A stretch of 50,161 bases of DNA from Holophagaceae bacterium UBA1801 (GTDB lineage Bacteria; Acidobacteriota; Holophagae; Holophagales; Holophagaceae): positions 3,380 to 53,540 of the forward strand of contig DCFP01000072.1 of the NCBI GenBank assembly GCA_002319925.1. Direction: 5' to 3'. Positions within the stretch are counted from its first letter, which is position 1. Each line of letters begins with the position of its first letter. The notes beneath the pieces were generated by a model that worked only from the letters and a program-made list of their open reading frames with translations, ran no database searches and was not told the origin of the DNA. The position numbers and the translations under genes were made by a program. Below are positions 16,275-24,428 of this stretch, one piece after another.

Positions 16275-16961
16275 GTGATTGAGAAACCGATCATCTCCGC
16301 GGCCGAGGCCGCCGGGAAAATCCGGGAGGGCGACTCCCTCATGGTGGGCGGATTCCTGGCCTGCGGCTCGCCGCACACCATCATCCAGGCCCTGAAAGAG
16401 AAGGGCACGAAGAACCTGACCCTCATCTGCAACGACACGGCCGCCCATGATCTCAAGAGCGGCAAGATCACGGGTGTGGGATACCTGGTCCAGGGCAAAC
16501 AGTTCAAGAAGATCATCGCCAGCCACATCGGGCTCAATCAGGAAACGCAGCGGCAGATGAACGCGGGCGAGACGGTTGTGGAGTTGGTTCCCCAGGGCAC
16601 GCTGGCCGAGCAGGTGCGGGCCGCGGGTTCGGGTCTCGGCGGCTTCCTCACGCCCACGGGCGTGGGCACCGAGGTGGAAAAGGGCAAGCAGGTCATCCTC
16701 GTGAACGACCGCCCCTTCCTGCTGGAACTGCCCCTCAAGGCCGATGTCGCCATTATCAAGGCCAAGAAGGCGGACAGGGCCGGGAACCTGGTCTACAACG
16801 CCACGGCGCGCAATTTCAATCCCCTCATGGCCACCGCCGCGAACCTCGTGATCGCGGAAGCGGAGGAGATCGTGGAGATCGGCGAGATCGACCCCAACGA
16901 GGTTCACACGCCGTCGATCTTCGTGGACTTCCTGGTCAAGGCCGAACGGCTCGAATGGTGA
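16275..16961 (+). CDS. atoD: Acyl-CoA:acetoacetate CoA-transferase, subunit A
   Basis: 228 residues with a GTG start behind a strong TAGGAGG. Family I CoA-transferase alpha subunit: the glycine-rich loop GDSLMVGGFLACGSP near 24-38, a conserved PQGTLAEQVRAAGSG stretch, and ADVAIIKAKKADRAGNLVY. It forms a complex with the next gene product and moves CoA from a donor such as butyryl-, succinyl- or acetyl-CoA to acetoacetate released by Kce. In fermenters the donor is butyryl-CoA; with no butyrate genes here the donor is uncertain. The symbol is used in the generic sense. Confidence 0.85.
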   Translation: MIEKPIISAAEAAGKIREGDSLMVGGFLACGSPHTIIQALKEKGTKNLTLICNDTAAHDLKSGKITGVGYLVQGKQFKKIIASHIGLNQETQRQMNAGETVVELVPQGTLAEQVRAAGSGLGGFLTPTGVGTEVEKGKQVILVNDRPFLLELPLKADVAIIKAKKADRAGNLVYNATARNFNPLMATAANLVIAEAEEIVEIGEIDPNEVHTPSIFVDFLVKAERLEW

Positions 16962-16972
16962 TGGAGGAGACC

Positions 16973-17638
16973 ATGGAATACATTGCGAACAAAGAAAACA
17001 TCGCCAAGCGCATAGCAAAGTTCTTCAAGAGCGGCGAAGTGGTAAACCTGGGCATCGGCCTTCCCACCCTCGTGGGCAACTATGTGCCAAAGGACGTGAC
17101 CATCGTCCTGCAGTCCGAGAATGGCATGATGGGCCTCGGCCCCGCGCCTGCCAAGGGCGAGGAGAACCGCGATCTCACCAACGCGGGCAGCGCCCCCGTC
17201 ACCGTCCAGATCGGCGGCTGCTTCTTCGATTCCGCCACCAGCTTCGGCATCATCCGGGGCGGGCACGTGGACTACACCGTGCTGGGCGTGCTGGAAGTGG
17301 ACCAGGAGGGCAACCTCGCCAACTACAAGGTCCCCGGCAAGATGGTGCCCGGCATGGGCGGCGCCATGGACCTTACCACCGGCGCCCGCGTGGTCATCGC
17401 CGCGACCCTGCACTTCGAGCCCTCCGGCGCCTCGCGCATGAAGCGCAAGTGCACTCTGCCTCTCACGGCCGCCCGCGAGGTGAACGTGGTGGTCACTGAT
17501 CTGGGCCTCTTCGAAGTCATGGGCGACCGCTTCTATCTCACGGAGTGCTTCGAACCCTACACCCCTGAGTGGATTCTCGAAAAGACCGACGCCGACATCG
17601 TCGTGAAGAACGACTGCAGGATCGTGAAGATCGACTGA
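16973..17638 (+). CDS. atoA: Acyl-CoA:acetoacetate CoA-transferase, subunit B
   Basis: 221 residues. ATG 16973 has GGAGGAGA just upstream and is preferred to ATG 16955, which lies inside the end of subunit A. The catalytic glutamate that carries CoA as a thioester is E49 in LQSENGMMG. Other family marks are GGCFFDSATSFGIIRGGH, VPGMGGAMDL and the terminal TDADIVVKND. The gap of eleven bases and the pairing with subunit A indicate stoichiometric co-translation. Confidence 0.88.
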   Translation: MEYIANKENIAKRIAKFFKSGEVVNLGIGLPTLVGNYVPKDVTIVLQSENGMMGLGPAPAKGEENRDLTNAGSAPVTVQIGGCFFDSATSFGIIRGGHVDYTVLGVLEVDQEGNLANYKVPGKMVPGMGGAMDLTTGARVVIAATLHFEPSGASRMKRKCTLPLTAAREVNVVVTDLGLFEVMGDRFYLTECFEPYTPEWILEKTDADIVVKNDCRIVKID

Positions 17639-17644
17639 ATAAAT

Positions 17645-17743
17645 GGAACCGCTAAAGGCGCGAAAATGCGCGAAAAGACGGAATGAGATCTGATATGAAG
17701 TGGAACTTTTCCTTTAGCCTCGTTTAGCGATTTTCGCGGTTCC
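17645..17743. repeat. Palindrome before the thiolase gene, GGAACCGC family
   Basis: Outer arms GGAACCGC (17645-17652) and GCGGTTCC (17736-17743) are perfect inverses. Inside, the blocks GCTAAAGGCGCGAAAA on the left and TTTAGCCTCGTTTAGCG on the right are related but shuffled, so the pairing is broken. It differs in sequence from the other palindromes but has the same size and position type. Confidence 0.65.
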
Positions 17744-17771
17744 TTTCTTGTGTGTATCAAGGAGACTAGCA

Positions 17772-19034
17772 ATGAGCAACGTCAGCATCATCGGTGCCTA
17801 CAATTCGAAGTTCGGCTCCCTCATCCAGAAGAACAAGGAAACGGGGGAGATCAAGGATCTGAAGTCCATCTACGAGTTGATGGTGGAAGCAGGGAAGGGT
17901 GCGCTCGCCGACGCCGGGATCTCCGCCAAGGACGTGGATGGGGTGTGGGTCGGCTCCTGCGCGCCTGGAATTTTCGCCAACCAGGAACATCTCGCTGCCT
18001 TCGCGACCGAAATTGATCCCGAAGGCTTGCGCTTCAAGTCCATGACCCGCTGCGAGGACGCCTGCGCCTCCGGTTCCGTAGCCCTTTACGACGCGCTCTA
18101 CGCGGTCGAAGCAGGACGCGTGAAGGTGGCGCTGGTACTCGGCGTGGAGAAGATGAACCTGCTGGACACGAAGGGCGTGACCCACGCCCTGGCCACCTGC
18201 TCGTACTGGCCCGAGGAAGGGGCCAAGGCCGTGAGCTTCCCCTGCCTCTTCGCCGAGTACGCCAAGGGCTACAAGGCGCACTACAAGCTGAGCGACGCCG
18301 ACTTCCAGCGCATGCTGGCGACGGTCGCCGCGCTGGGCTACAAGAACGGCGTGGACAATCCGCTGGCGCACTTCGGCAAGGGCGGTCCCTCGGACAAGCT
18401 GGGCCTTTTCACAGCGGACGCCATCCTCAACATGGATCCCCAGAAGAACCCCATGATCGCTGAGCCCCTGCGCCTCCATGACTGCTCCCTGGTGACGGAC
18501 GGCTCCGCAGCCCTCGTCATCATGAAGACCGAGGAAGCGAAGAAACTGGGCAAGAAGGCCGTGGAAATCGCCGGTATCGGCCACGTGAACGAGCGCATGT
18601 CCATTGCCGTGCGGCCCAACATGCACGAGCTCATGGCTGGCAAGGAGGCCGTGCGCCGCGCCTTTGCGGAAGCCAAGGTCACCATCAAGGACGTGGATAT
18701 CGCCGAAGTGCACGACTGCTTCACCATCAACCAGCTCCTAACCACGGAAGCCCTGGGGCTCTCTTCGGATGGCCGCGCGGGCTTCGACTACCTGGAAGGC
18801 CGCTTCACCCGTGACGACGCCACCTGTGCCGTGAACCTCTCCGGCGGCCTGAAGTCCAAGGGCCACCCCGTGGGCGCCACCGGAGTCTCCATGCACGCCC
18901 TGCTCTACAAGCAGCTGGTGGGCGAAGCCATCGGCGCCACCCTCAGCAAGAAGACCCCGAGTGTCGGCGTCTCCTTCAACGTGGGCGGCTCATCCGTCAC
19001 CAACTGCGTCACCGTGTTGCGGCGCGTGAAGTAA
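17772..19034 (+). CDS. Thiolase (acetyl-CoA C-acetyltransferase type)
   Basis: 420 residues, starting at ATG 17772 after AAGGAGACTAGC. The nucleophilic cysteine is C98 in CEDACASGS. Later catalytic positions are HDCFT (H314) and GHPVGATG (H365). The C-terminal GGSSVTNCV replaces the CxG motif of classical thiolases, which points to the SCP2-like branch. In context it should cleave acetoacetyl-CoA, from both the aminotransferase and the CoA-transferase, into two acetyl-CoA, completing lysine breakdown. Some SCP2-like members are degradative thiolases of unknown specificity, so the exact reaction is inferred. Confidence 0.85.
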   Translation: MSNVSIIGAYNSKFGSLIQKNKETGEIKDLKSIYELMVEAGKGALADAGISAKDVDGVWVGSCAPGIFANQEHLAAFATEIDPEGLRFKSMTRCEDACASGSVALYDALYAVEAGRVKVALVLGVEKMNLLDTKGVTHALATCSYWPEEGAKAVSFPCLFAEYAKGYKAHYKLSDADFQRMLATVAALGYKNGVDNPLAHFGKGGPSDKLGLFTADAILNMDPQKNPMIAEPLRLHDCSLVTDGSAALVIMKTEEAKKLGKKAVEIAGIGHVNERMSIAVRPNMHELMAGKEAVRRAFAEAKVTIKDVDIAEVHDCFTINQLLTTEALGLSSDGRAGFDYLEGRFTRDDATCAVNLSGGLKSKGHPVGATGVSMHALLYKQLVGEAIGATLSKKTPSVGVSFNVGGSSVTNCVTVLRRVK

Positions 19035-19035
19035 A

Positions 19036-19125
19036 AAACGCACCACAAAAGCGCAGAGAAAAATGAGAAGAGCGCAGAGGAAGAGCCTACGGGCTTTTCA
19101 CTGCGCTCTTCTCTTTGGGTCATTG
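19036..19125. repeat. Palindrome between convergent thiolase and Mo-oxidoreductase genes
   Basis: The core hairpin at 19066-19112 pairs AGAAGAGCGCAGAGGAAGAGCC with the inverted stretch that ends GCGCTCTTCT, around a three-base loop. The left flank CACCACAAAAGCGCAGAG is a diverged version of the CACCGCAGAG family end. Both genes end here, so it probably also terminates both transcripts. Confidence 0.75.
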
Positions 19126-19138
19126 CGGAGTGATGCGC

Positions 19139-21145
19139 CTAGACTGGCTGCACTTCCACTCGGTTGTCATAGAACGTGCTGCCTTCGCCCATGTCCGTGA
19201 GGCGCTGGGAAGTCAGCGCGTTGACCGTGCGCGGGCCGGGGGCGAAGCGGCTCCACCAGACGCCCTCGGCCACCACCACGGCGGGCGGCACCTTTGGCGT
19301 GAGCGAGAGCTGGAAGCGCACTTCTCCCCACTCGTTCCGGGCCAGCACGGGCTGGTCATCGCACAAGCCCAAGGCTGCTGCATCGTCCGGGTTCATGAGC
19401 AGGCGCATGCCTCCAGCCATGTCGCGCAGGCGTTCCTGCTCGTGGAAGGACGAGTTGAGGCCGTAGAGCGAAGGCGCGGTCATCAGCGAGAACGGCAGTG
19501 TGGGCTGCTCCGCGTGGCGTTCGCGGTAGTCCGGCAGGGGTGGATCCAGCTTCGGATTGAGCAGCTCGATGCGCCCGGAGGGCGTGTGCCAATGCCCTGC
19601 GGCGGGCGCCGCCAGCTCCACCGGAATGCCGGCATTGAGGGCTTCCAGATCCAGGCCTTCGCGGGCTGGGCTCGGCAGAGCCAGCAGGTGATCAATGAGG
19701 TCATCGGCACTCTGCTGGAAGAAGGGATCGGTGAAACCCATGGCCTCGGCCAGGAGTTCAAAGACCTCCCAGTTGGAGCGGCTCTGGCCTACCGCCGGAA
19801 TGGCGGGACGCACCCGCTGGATGCAGTAGCTGCCGTAGGAGCGGTAGAGATCGCTGTGCTCGAGAGAGGACGTGGCCGGCAGCAAGAGGTCGGCATAGCG
19901 TGCGGTATCGGTGAGGAAACGCTCGTGCACCACGGTGAACAGGTCCGTGCGGGCCAGGCCGCGCAGCACCGCGTTCTGGTCGGGGGCTACGGCGGCCGGG
20001 TTGGAGTGGTAGACGTACAGGGACTTTACCGGCGGCCCGTTCAGGTGTTCCAGGGCCTGGCCCAGCTGGTTCATGTTCACGGTGCGCACCGGGCCGGGCA
20101 GAAGGTCTTCCCGGGTCACCTCGTCCAGCTTGAAACCGCCGCCACCGGAGACACCGACGAAGGCGCCGCCGCCCGGGCGGCCCCAGGCCCCCACCAGGGC
20201 GGGCAGGCAGAGGATGGAACGGATGTTCATGCCGCCGTTGCCGTAGCGGGACAGGCCACCGCCGATCAGGATGTACGGGGCCTGGGCTTGGCCGAAGGCC
20301 TGGGCCAGTTCCTCCAACTCGGCCACGGACAAACCCGTGAGAGCGGCCACCCGCTCGGGCGGAAAGGCGGGCAGCACCTGGGCCGCCAGCTCTGGAAAGC
20401 CCTGGGTCTGGGTCTGCAGGAAGCCGTGGTCCACGAGGCCTTCGCGCACCAGCAGGTGCATGAGGCCCAGGGCCAGGGCGCCGTCGCTGCCGGGGCGCAC
20501 CAGGAAGACCCGGTCGGCCACGGCTGCGGTGGCGGTCTCGTAGGTGTCGATCAGGAAGGTTTTCCCGCCCGCCTTGCGCGCGGCGCGCACGTGGCTGAAG
20601 CCGTGCAGGTTGGTGGCGATGGCGTTGATGCCCCAGAGCAGCACTAGATCGCTCTGGGCGGCGGTGGCGGGGGGCAGGGCCGGCGTCTTGCCCATGACCG
20701 CCTCCCAGCCCGCATTCTTGGCCGGTGTGCAGATGGTGCGGGCCAGGCGGGAAGCCCCCAGCTTGTGGAAGAAGGCATGGCCCGAGTTCTTCTGCACGAT
20801 GCCCATGGTGCCGGAGCAGGAATAGGGCAGGATCGCTTCGGCGCCATGGGTGGCGATGATCTCCTTCCAACGCGTGGAGATGCGCTCGATGGCCTCATCC
20901 CAGGGGATGGGCCGGAAGGCGCCGGAGCCCTTGGGGCCATCGGCGAGAAGGGGAGTCGTGAGCCGCAGGGGCGAATGCACGGTCTGCTCGTAGTGGGTCA
21001 TCTTCGGGCAGAGGGTGCCGCGGCTGTGCGGATGCTCCGGGTCGCCCCGCACGGCCGTGGCGCAGCTCTCCTCCACCTGCACCAGCAGGCCGCAGGTGTC
21101 GGGGCAATCGTAGGGGCAGGCGGAACGGTGCAGGGAAGGTGACAT
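19139..21145 (-). CDS. Molybdopterin (bis-MGD) oxidoreductase, formate dehydrogenase/DMSO reductase family
   Basis: 668 residues. The N-terminal [4Fe-4S] motif is CPYDCPDTC followed by LCPK (C10, C14, C18, C46). Family blocks follow: RPIPWDEAIERI, CTPAKNAGWEAVMG, LLWGINAIATN, a VVHERFLTDTARYADLLLPA stretch of the kind seen in cofactor-binding regions, and a C-terminal molybdopterin-dinucleotide domain with LLMNPDDAAALG. No signal or twin-arginine peptide is present, so it is cytoplasmic. There are no adjacent iron-sulfur or membrane partner subunits. Such soluble single-subunit members are widespread and mostly uncharacterised. The substrate cannot be read here. Confidence 0.8.
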   Translation of the reverse strand: MSPSLHRSACPYDCPDTCGLLVQVEESCATAVRGDPEHPHSRGTLCPKMTHYEQTVHSPLRLTTPLLADGPKGSGAFRPIPWDEAIERISTRWKEIIATHGAEAILPYSCSGTMGIVQKNSGHAFFHKLGASRLARTICTPAKNAGWEAVMGKTPALPPATAAQSDLVLLWGINAIATNLHGFSHVRAARKAGGKTFLIDTYETATAAVADRVFLVRPGSDGALALGLMHLLVREGLVDHGFLQTQTQGFPELAAQVLPAFPPERVAALTGLSVAELEELAQAFGQAQAPYILIGGGLSRYGNGGMNIRSILCLPALVGAWGRPGGGAFVGVSGGGGFKLDEVTREDLLPGPVRTVNMNQLGQALEHLNGPPVKSLYVYHSNPAAVAPDQNAVLRGLARTDLFTVVHERFLTDTARYADLLLPATSSLEHSDLYRSYGSYCIQRVRPAIPAVGQSRSNWEVFELLAEAMGFTDPFFQQSADDLIDHLLALPSPAREGLDLEALNAGIPVELAAPAAGHWHTPSGRIELLNPKLDPPLPDYRERHAEQPTLPFSLMTAPSLYGLNSSFHEQERLRDMAGGMRLLMNPDDAAALGLCDDQPVLARNEWGEVRFQLSLTPKVPPAVVVAEGVWWSRFAPGPRTVNALTSQRLTDMGEGSTFYDNRVEVQPV

Positions 21146-21154
21146 GATCGTTCC

Positions 21155-21262
21155 CTAGTTTGCCAGGTTCAGGAGGATGTCCAGGGCGCGTTCGCCCCAA
21201 GTTCCAGATGCTCCGGATAGGTGCTCGTTGCCTCTGCAGTGATTCCTTTGTCTGCGATAGTA
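21155..21262 (-). pseudogene. Possible decayed C-terminal fragment of an amidohydrolase-like gene
   Basis: Just upstream of the molybdopterin gene, on the same strand, two frames give pieces that look like the end of one protein: STYPEHLELG in one frame and ERALDILLNLAN before a stop in another, joined at a GGGG run. The pattern PEH(L/V)ELG plus a leucine-rich last helix resembles the end of the M20 protein encoded at 3419-4657 (KPEHVELGTNVLLRTLI). No intact upstream part is visible because addB occupies the other strand. The reading needs at least one frameshift and may be chance. Confidence 0.22.
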
Positions 21263-21284
21263 AAAGGGCCTCTTCTGGTGCTCC

Positions 21285-24170
21285 TTGGCCTTCGCTCCCT
21301 TCGATGGTGTCCTCCTCGATGATCCCCGGGATCCCATTCCGGGCGCGGTGGCGATGGCCTTGCATCATCAGGTGGAGCGCGCCTTGGCCGCGAAGGACAA
21401 GCGGTCGGTAATGAAATCCCAAGCCCTGCGGGACCGTGCGGCGGCCTGCCAGGCATTGCTGGATCAGGGTCTGCTGCCGGAGCAGCTGAGCGCTCTCTCG
21501 AAGCATGGCTTGGCGCTGGGTTCTCCTAAGGATCCGCGCAGCTTGGCTTCCCTTGTGCGCCATCTGTCCGCGTACCTCGAGGCCGTGAACGAACAGGGCT
21601 ACCTGGAACCCGCGGAGGCGCTCTGGCGTGCGGCAGCGGCGGAACAGTCGGGCCAGCGCGGCTTCTGGGTGGAACGGCACCTGGAGGATGGTCCCTTGGA
21701 TGCGGGACTGAACGACCTGAAACCCGCGCGGTTGCGGGCGCTCTGCTCGCTGCCGGGGCTGGGTTCCGTGCGATTCCGTTTCGCCACGCGCAGGGGCGCG
21801 GGGTGCGCCGGGCTGTTCAGCGACCGCGAACCCCATCTCGTGCGCCAGTTGCTTCCGGCCCTGGAAGCCCTTGCGGTGGATCGGGCCCTGGACCACCTCG
21901 AGCTGGAAGCGCCGGAGGGTTGGGGCGAGAACCCCTGGGGAGCCGCGCTGGATGGGCTTTTCGAAGGACCCCTCGGACTCGATGAGGAAACGCGCAGCCT
22001 GCTCCAGCGAGCCCAGCTACCCACGGAAGCGGCCCTCTGGCGCGGTGCCATCGAGCAGGTCAGCGCCTGGACGGACGCAGGCATCGCTCCCTCGGACATC
22101 ACCCTGATCCATCCGGATCCCGCACGGATCGGGCCTTTGCTGGCTCCCTGGCTGGCCGCCGAGGGCATTCCACTGCGGGGTTACCCGGGGCGGCCTTTGA
22201 AGGATGCGGCCCCTTGGGGGCTGCTGCTGAACCTGCTGGAAGGCCTGCGGGATCTCGATCCCCCGGTCCTGGCCGCGGGTTTGGCCACCGGGATTTCCAC
22301 GCCCTTGGGGCGCGGCCTTCGTGCCTTCGCAGCGAGGCTCGATCGCATGGATCAGATCGGCGAAGGGGTCCTCCAGCAGGCGGTGGAAAGCCTTCCCAGC
22401 GCCGATCAGCGCTGGGTCCAGGAGCGGTGGAATTTCCTGTGGACCATGCGCGGCAAGCAGCAGTCCCTCACGCAGTGGCTCGGGGATCTGGAAGCGCTGA
22501 TCCTCCGCCTCGAGTTGTGCGAGGACACAAGCGCCGCTTATCCCGTGCTGGGGTTGTTGGGCGAGCCCTGGTCCCGGGATGCGGCCTCGCTGACCCTCGC
22601 GGAATTCCTCGAAGACTTCCGGGATTCCCTGGAGGTGATGCGCACGCCCACCGTTCATCTCCAGTCTGCGGGGGTGCAGCTCCTGGGATTTGGCGCCCTG
22701 GAATCCAACTGGATGGGATCGCGAACCACTCTGCTGATGGATCTGGGCGAGGGCGTGTGGCCTGCCGCACCCGCAGCCCTGCCGGAGCTGGACGTGGCTC
22801 GGCAGATTGCCTTGAATCGCGCCCTGCGGGCGCAGCATGCGGCGGGCGAAGGTGCCATCGATTTCCCCGCGCGCCTCCAGACCTTCATCCTCCCCCAGGC
22901 CGAGGAAGGGGAAGTGCTTCCCAAGGCCTTCCATCGGGACGCCTACGGCTTCAACCGCGTGCTGGCCCTCACCGGTGAGCGGCTGGTGGCGCTGAGCGCC
23001 CAGCGCGACGCGGAGGGCCAGAAGCGGAGTCAGGGACCCTTCTGGCAAGCCCTGGAAGGCGCGGGAACCTGGGTCCCGGATCCGCAGCGAGCCGCAAGCC
23101 GCCTGCGCTGGCGCTGGGAAGCCGCCGAGCCCGATGCCTTCACGCGCGAGCGCCAGGCGGCGTTGGCGACCGGGAATCCCGCTGCCACGCCGACGCTGGA
23201 TCTGATGCCGGGCCTGTGGGACCGGGGGCGTTCCATGGAATCGCCATTGGCTCCCACGCTGCTGGAAGGCCTGGCCCGTTGCCCTTTCCGCGTGTTCGCC
23301 CAAAAGCACTTGAAGCTGGATGCCTGGGAAGAGGGCGATGCCCACATCCTCAACCTGGGCACGCTGGCCCACCGCCTCATGGAAACGATGCTGGCGGGAT
23401 CGCAAGGAGCAGGACACTGGCCGAAGGTCTTCCTGGAACAACTGGGCACCGATACACCCACGACCGCCGAACTTCTCGCGTGTCTCCAGCGGCAATGGCG
23501 GGCTCACGGTGAACCATGGTTCGGTGAACTCGAATCCCTGAACACCGTGGAACGCGAACGTCTCCGTCTTGCCGTCGGTGAGCTGCTGCCGGGGCTCGCG
23601 GAGATCATCGCCGATGACCTCGCCCAGGAATCACCCACGAAGGAGGAAATGGAATTCCTCGAAATGACCGAAGGCCCTGCCTGGCGGCGGGAGCTGGTGG
23701 GTCTGGAGCGGAAACTGGAACCGCGGTCGCTGGTTTTGCCCGATGGCACGGCGGTGTGGGTGCATGGCACCGTGGACCGGCTGGAGCGCTGGGTTTCCGG
23801 CGACCGGCGATTCTTGCGCATCATCGACTACAAGACCAGCCGCTACGGATCTCTGAAGGCCTACCGCGAAGAGGGTGGCCTGGTGGGCGCGCACCTCCAG
23901 CTGCCGCTCTATCAGGTGTTGCTGGAACAGGAATTCCAGTCGCCGGTCACGGCCCTGCTCGTGTCCTTGAAGGAACCCTGGAAGCCCCAGCCCATGATGC
24001 TGAAGCGCGAGGATCAGGCGAGGCTGCTGGCCAACATCAGCGCGCTGCTGCAGCGGGCCGAGGCCGGGGACTTTCCCGCCACTCCGGGAGATCACTGCTC
24101 CACCTGCAGCCTGGCAGCTCTTTGCGGCCGACCCGTGGACATCGACGTGCCCGAGGAGGCAGAGGCATGA
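21285..24170 (+). CDS. addB: AddB-like nuclease/inactivated-helicase subunit
   Basis: Up to 961 residues. The C-terminal nuclease domain is PD-(D/E)XK type, with LRIIDYKTSRYG as its core, preceded by a VHGTVDRLERW strand. An iron-staple pattern is visible: an early cysteine in LARCPFRVFAQKHL and three late ones in CSTCSLAALC, as in AddB and Cas4. The N-terminal half is a degenerate helicase-like region with no clear Walker A. With AddA it would process double-strand breaks for recombination. The start is uncertain: TTG 21285 and ATG 21354 are possible, and neither has a good ribosome binding site. Confidence 0.78.
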   Translation: MAFAPFDGVLLDDPRDPIPGAVAMALHHQVERALAAKDKRSVMKSQALRDRAAACQALLDQGLLPEQLSALSKHGLALGSPKDPRSLASLVRHLSAYLEAVNEQGYLEPAEALWRAAAAEQSGQRGFWVERHLEDGPLDAGLNDLKPARLRALCSLPGLGSVRFRFATRRGAGCAGLFSDREPHLVRQLLPALEALAVDRALDHLELEAPEGWGENPWGAALDGLFEGPLGLDEETRSLLQRAQLPTEAALWRGAIEQVSAWTDAGIAPSDITLIHPDPARIGPLLAPWLAAEGIPLRGYPGRPLKDAAPWGLLLNLLEGLRDLDPPVLAAGLATGISTPLGRGLRAFAARLDRMDQIGEGVLQQAVESLPSADQRWVQERWNFLWTMRGKQQSLTQWLGDLEALILRLELCEDTSAAYPVLGLLGEPWSRDAASLTLAEFLEDFRDSLEVMRTPTVHLQSAGVQLLGFGALESNWMGSRTTLLMDLGEGVWPAAPAALPELDVARQIALNRALRAQHAAGEGAIDFPARLQTFILPQAEEGEVLPKAFHRDAYGFNRVLALTGERLVALSAQRDAEGQKRSQGPFWQALEGAGTWVPDPQRAASRLRWRWEAAEPDAFTRERQAALATGNPAATPTLDLMPGLWDRGRSMESPLAPTLLEGLARCPFRVFAQKHLKLDAWEEGDAHILNLGTLAHRLMETMLAGSQGAGHWPKVFLEQLGTDTPTTAELLACLQRQWRAHGEPWFGELESLNTVERERLRLAVGELLPGLAEIIADDLAQESPTKEEMEFLEMTEGPAWRRELVGLERKLEPRSLVLPDGTAVWVHGTVDRLERWVSGDRRFLRIIDYKTSRYGSLKAYREEGGLVGAHLQLPLYQVLLEQEFQSPVTALLVSLKEPWKPQPMMLKREDQARLLANISALLQRAEAGDFPATPGDHCSTCSLAALCGRPVDIDVPEEAEA

Positions 24171-24203
24171 ACGGGGGGCGCCGCGAGAACTTCCAAAAGT
24201 GCT

Positions 24204-24397
24204 CACCGCAGAGGGCGCTGAGGTGGGAAGGAAAGAGCGCGGAGAAAGAAGGAACTGAGAGAACTGATTTGCCACCAATGCTGGGGATGGAGGGGATGAA
24301 CAAGGTTATGGGGCGCTGTGTTTCTGCTCGACACGCAAAGCGCCAGTCCGGCTTTTCCTCTGCGCTCTTTATTTTCCTTCTCTGCGCCGCTGCGGTG
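24204..24397. repeat. Long composite palindrome between addB and addA
   Basis: Outer arms CACCGCAG (24204-24211) and CTGCGGTG (24390-24397) belong to the same CACCGCAGAG family as the element before kamB; inner parts AAGAGCGCGGAG and CTCTGCGCTCTT also pair. The loop is unusually long and contains CTGGGGATGGAGGGGATGAA, which matches the unit of the GGGATG palindrome at 5572-5603. One element therefore seems to have inserted into, or recombined with, another. Confidence 0.7.
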
Positions 24398-24428
24398 CAT
24401 CTTTTCCGATTCGGTGTGGCGTAACCCC

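Noticed and set aside
16955..16972. ATG 16955 as start of CoA-transferase subunit B
   Set aside because: ATG 16973 has GGAGGAGA at the right distance, while 16955 lies inside the subunit A gene.
19115..20647. A 510-codon plus-strand open frame opposite the molybdopterin gene
   Set aside because: It is antisense to a gene with full family motifs, and its composition (Gly/His/Arg-rich) is that of a GC-rich shadow frame.
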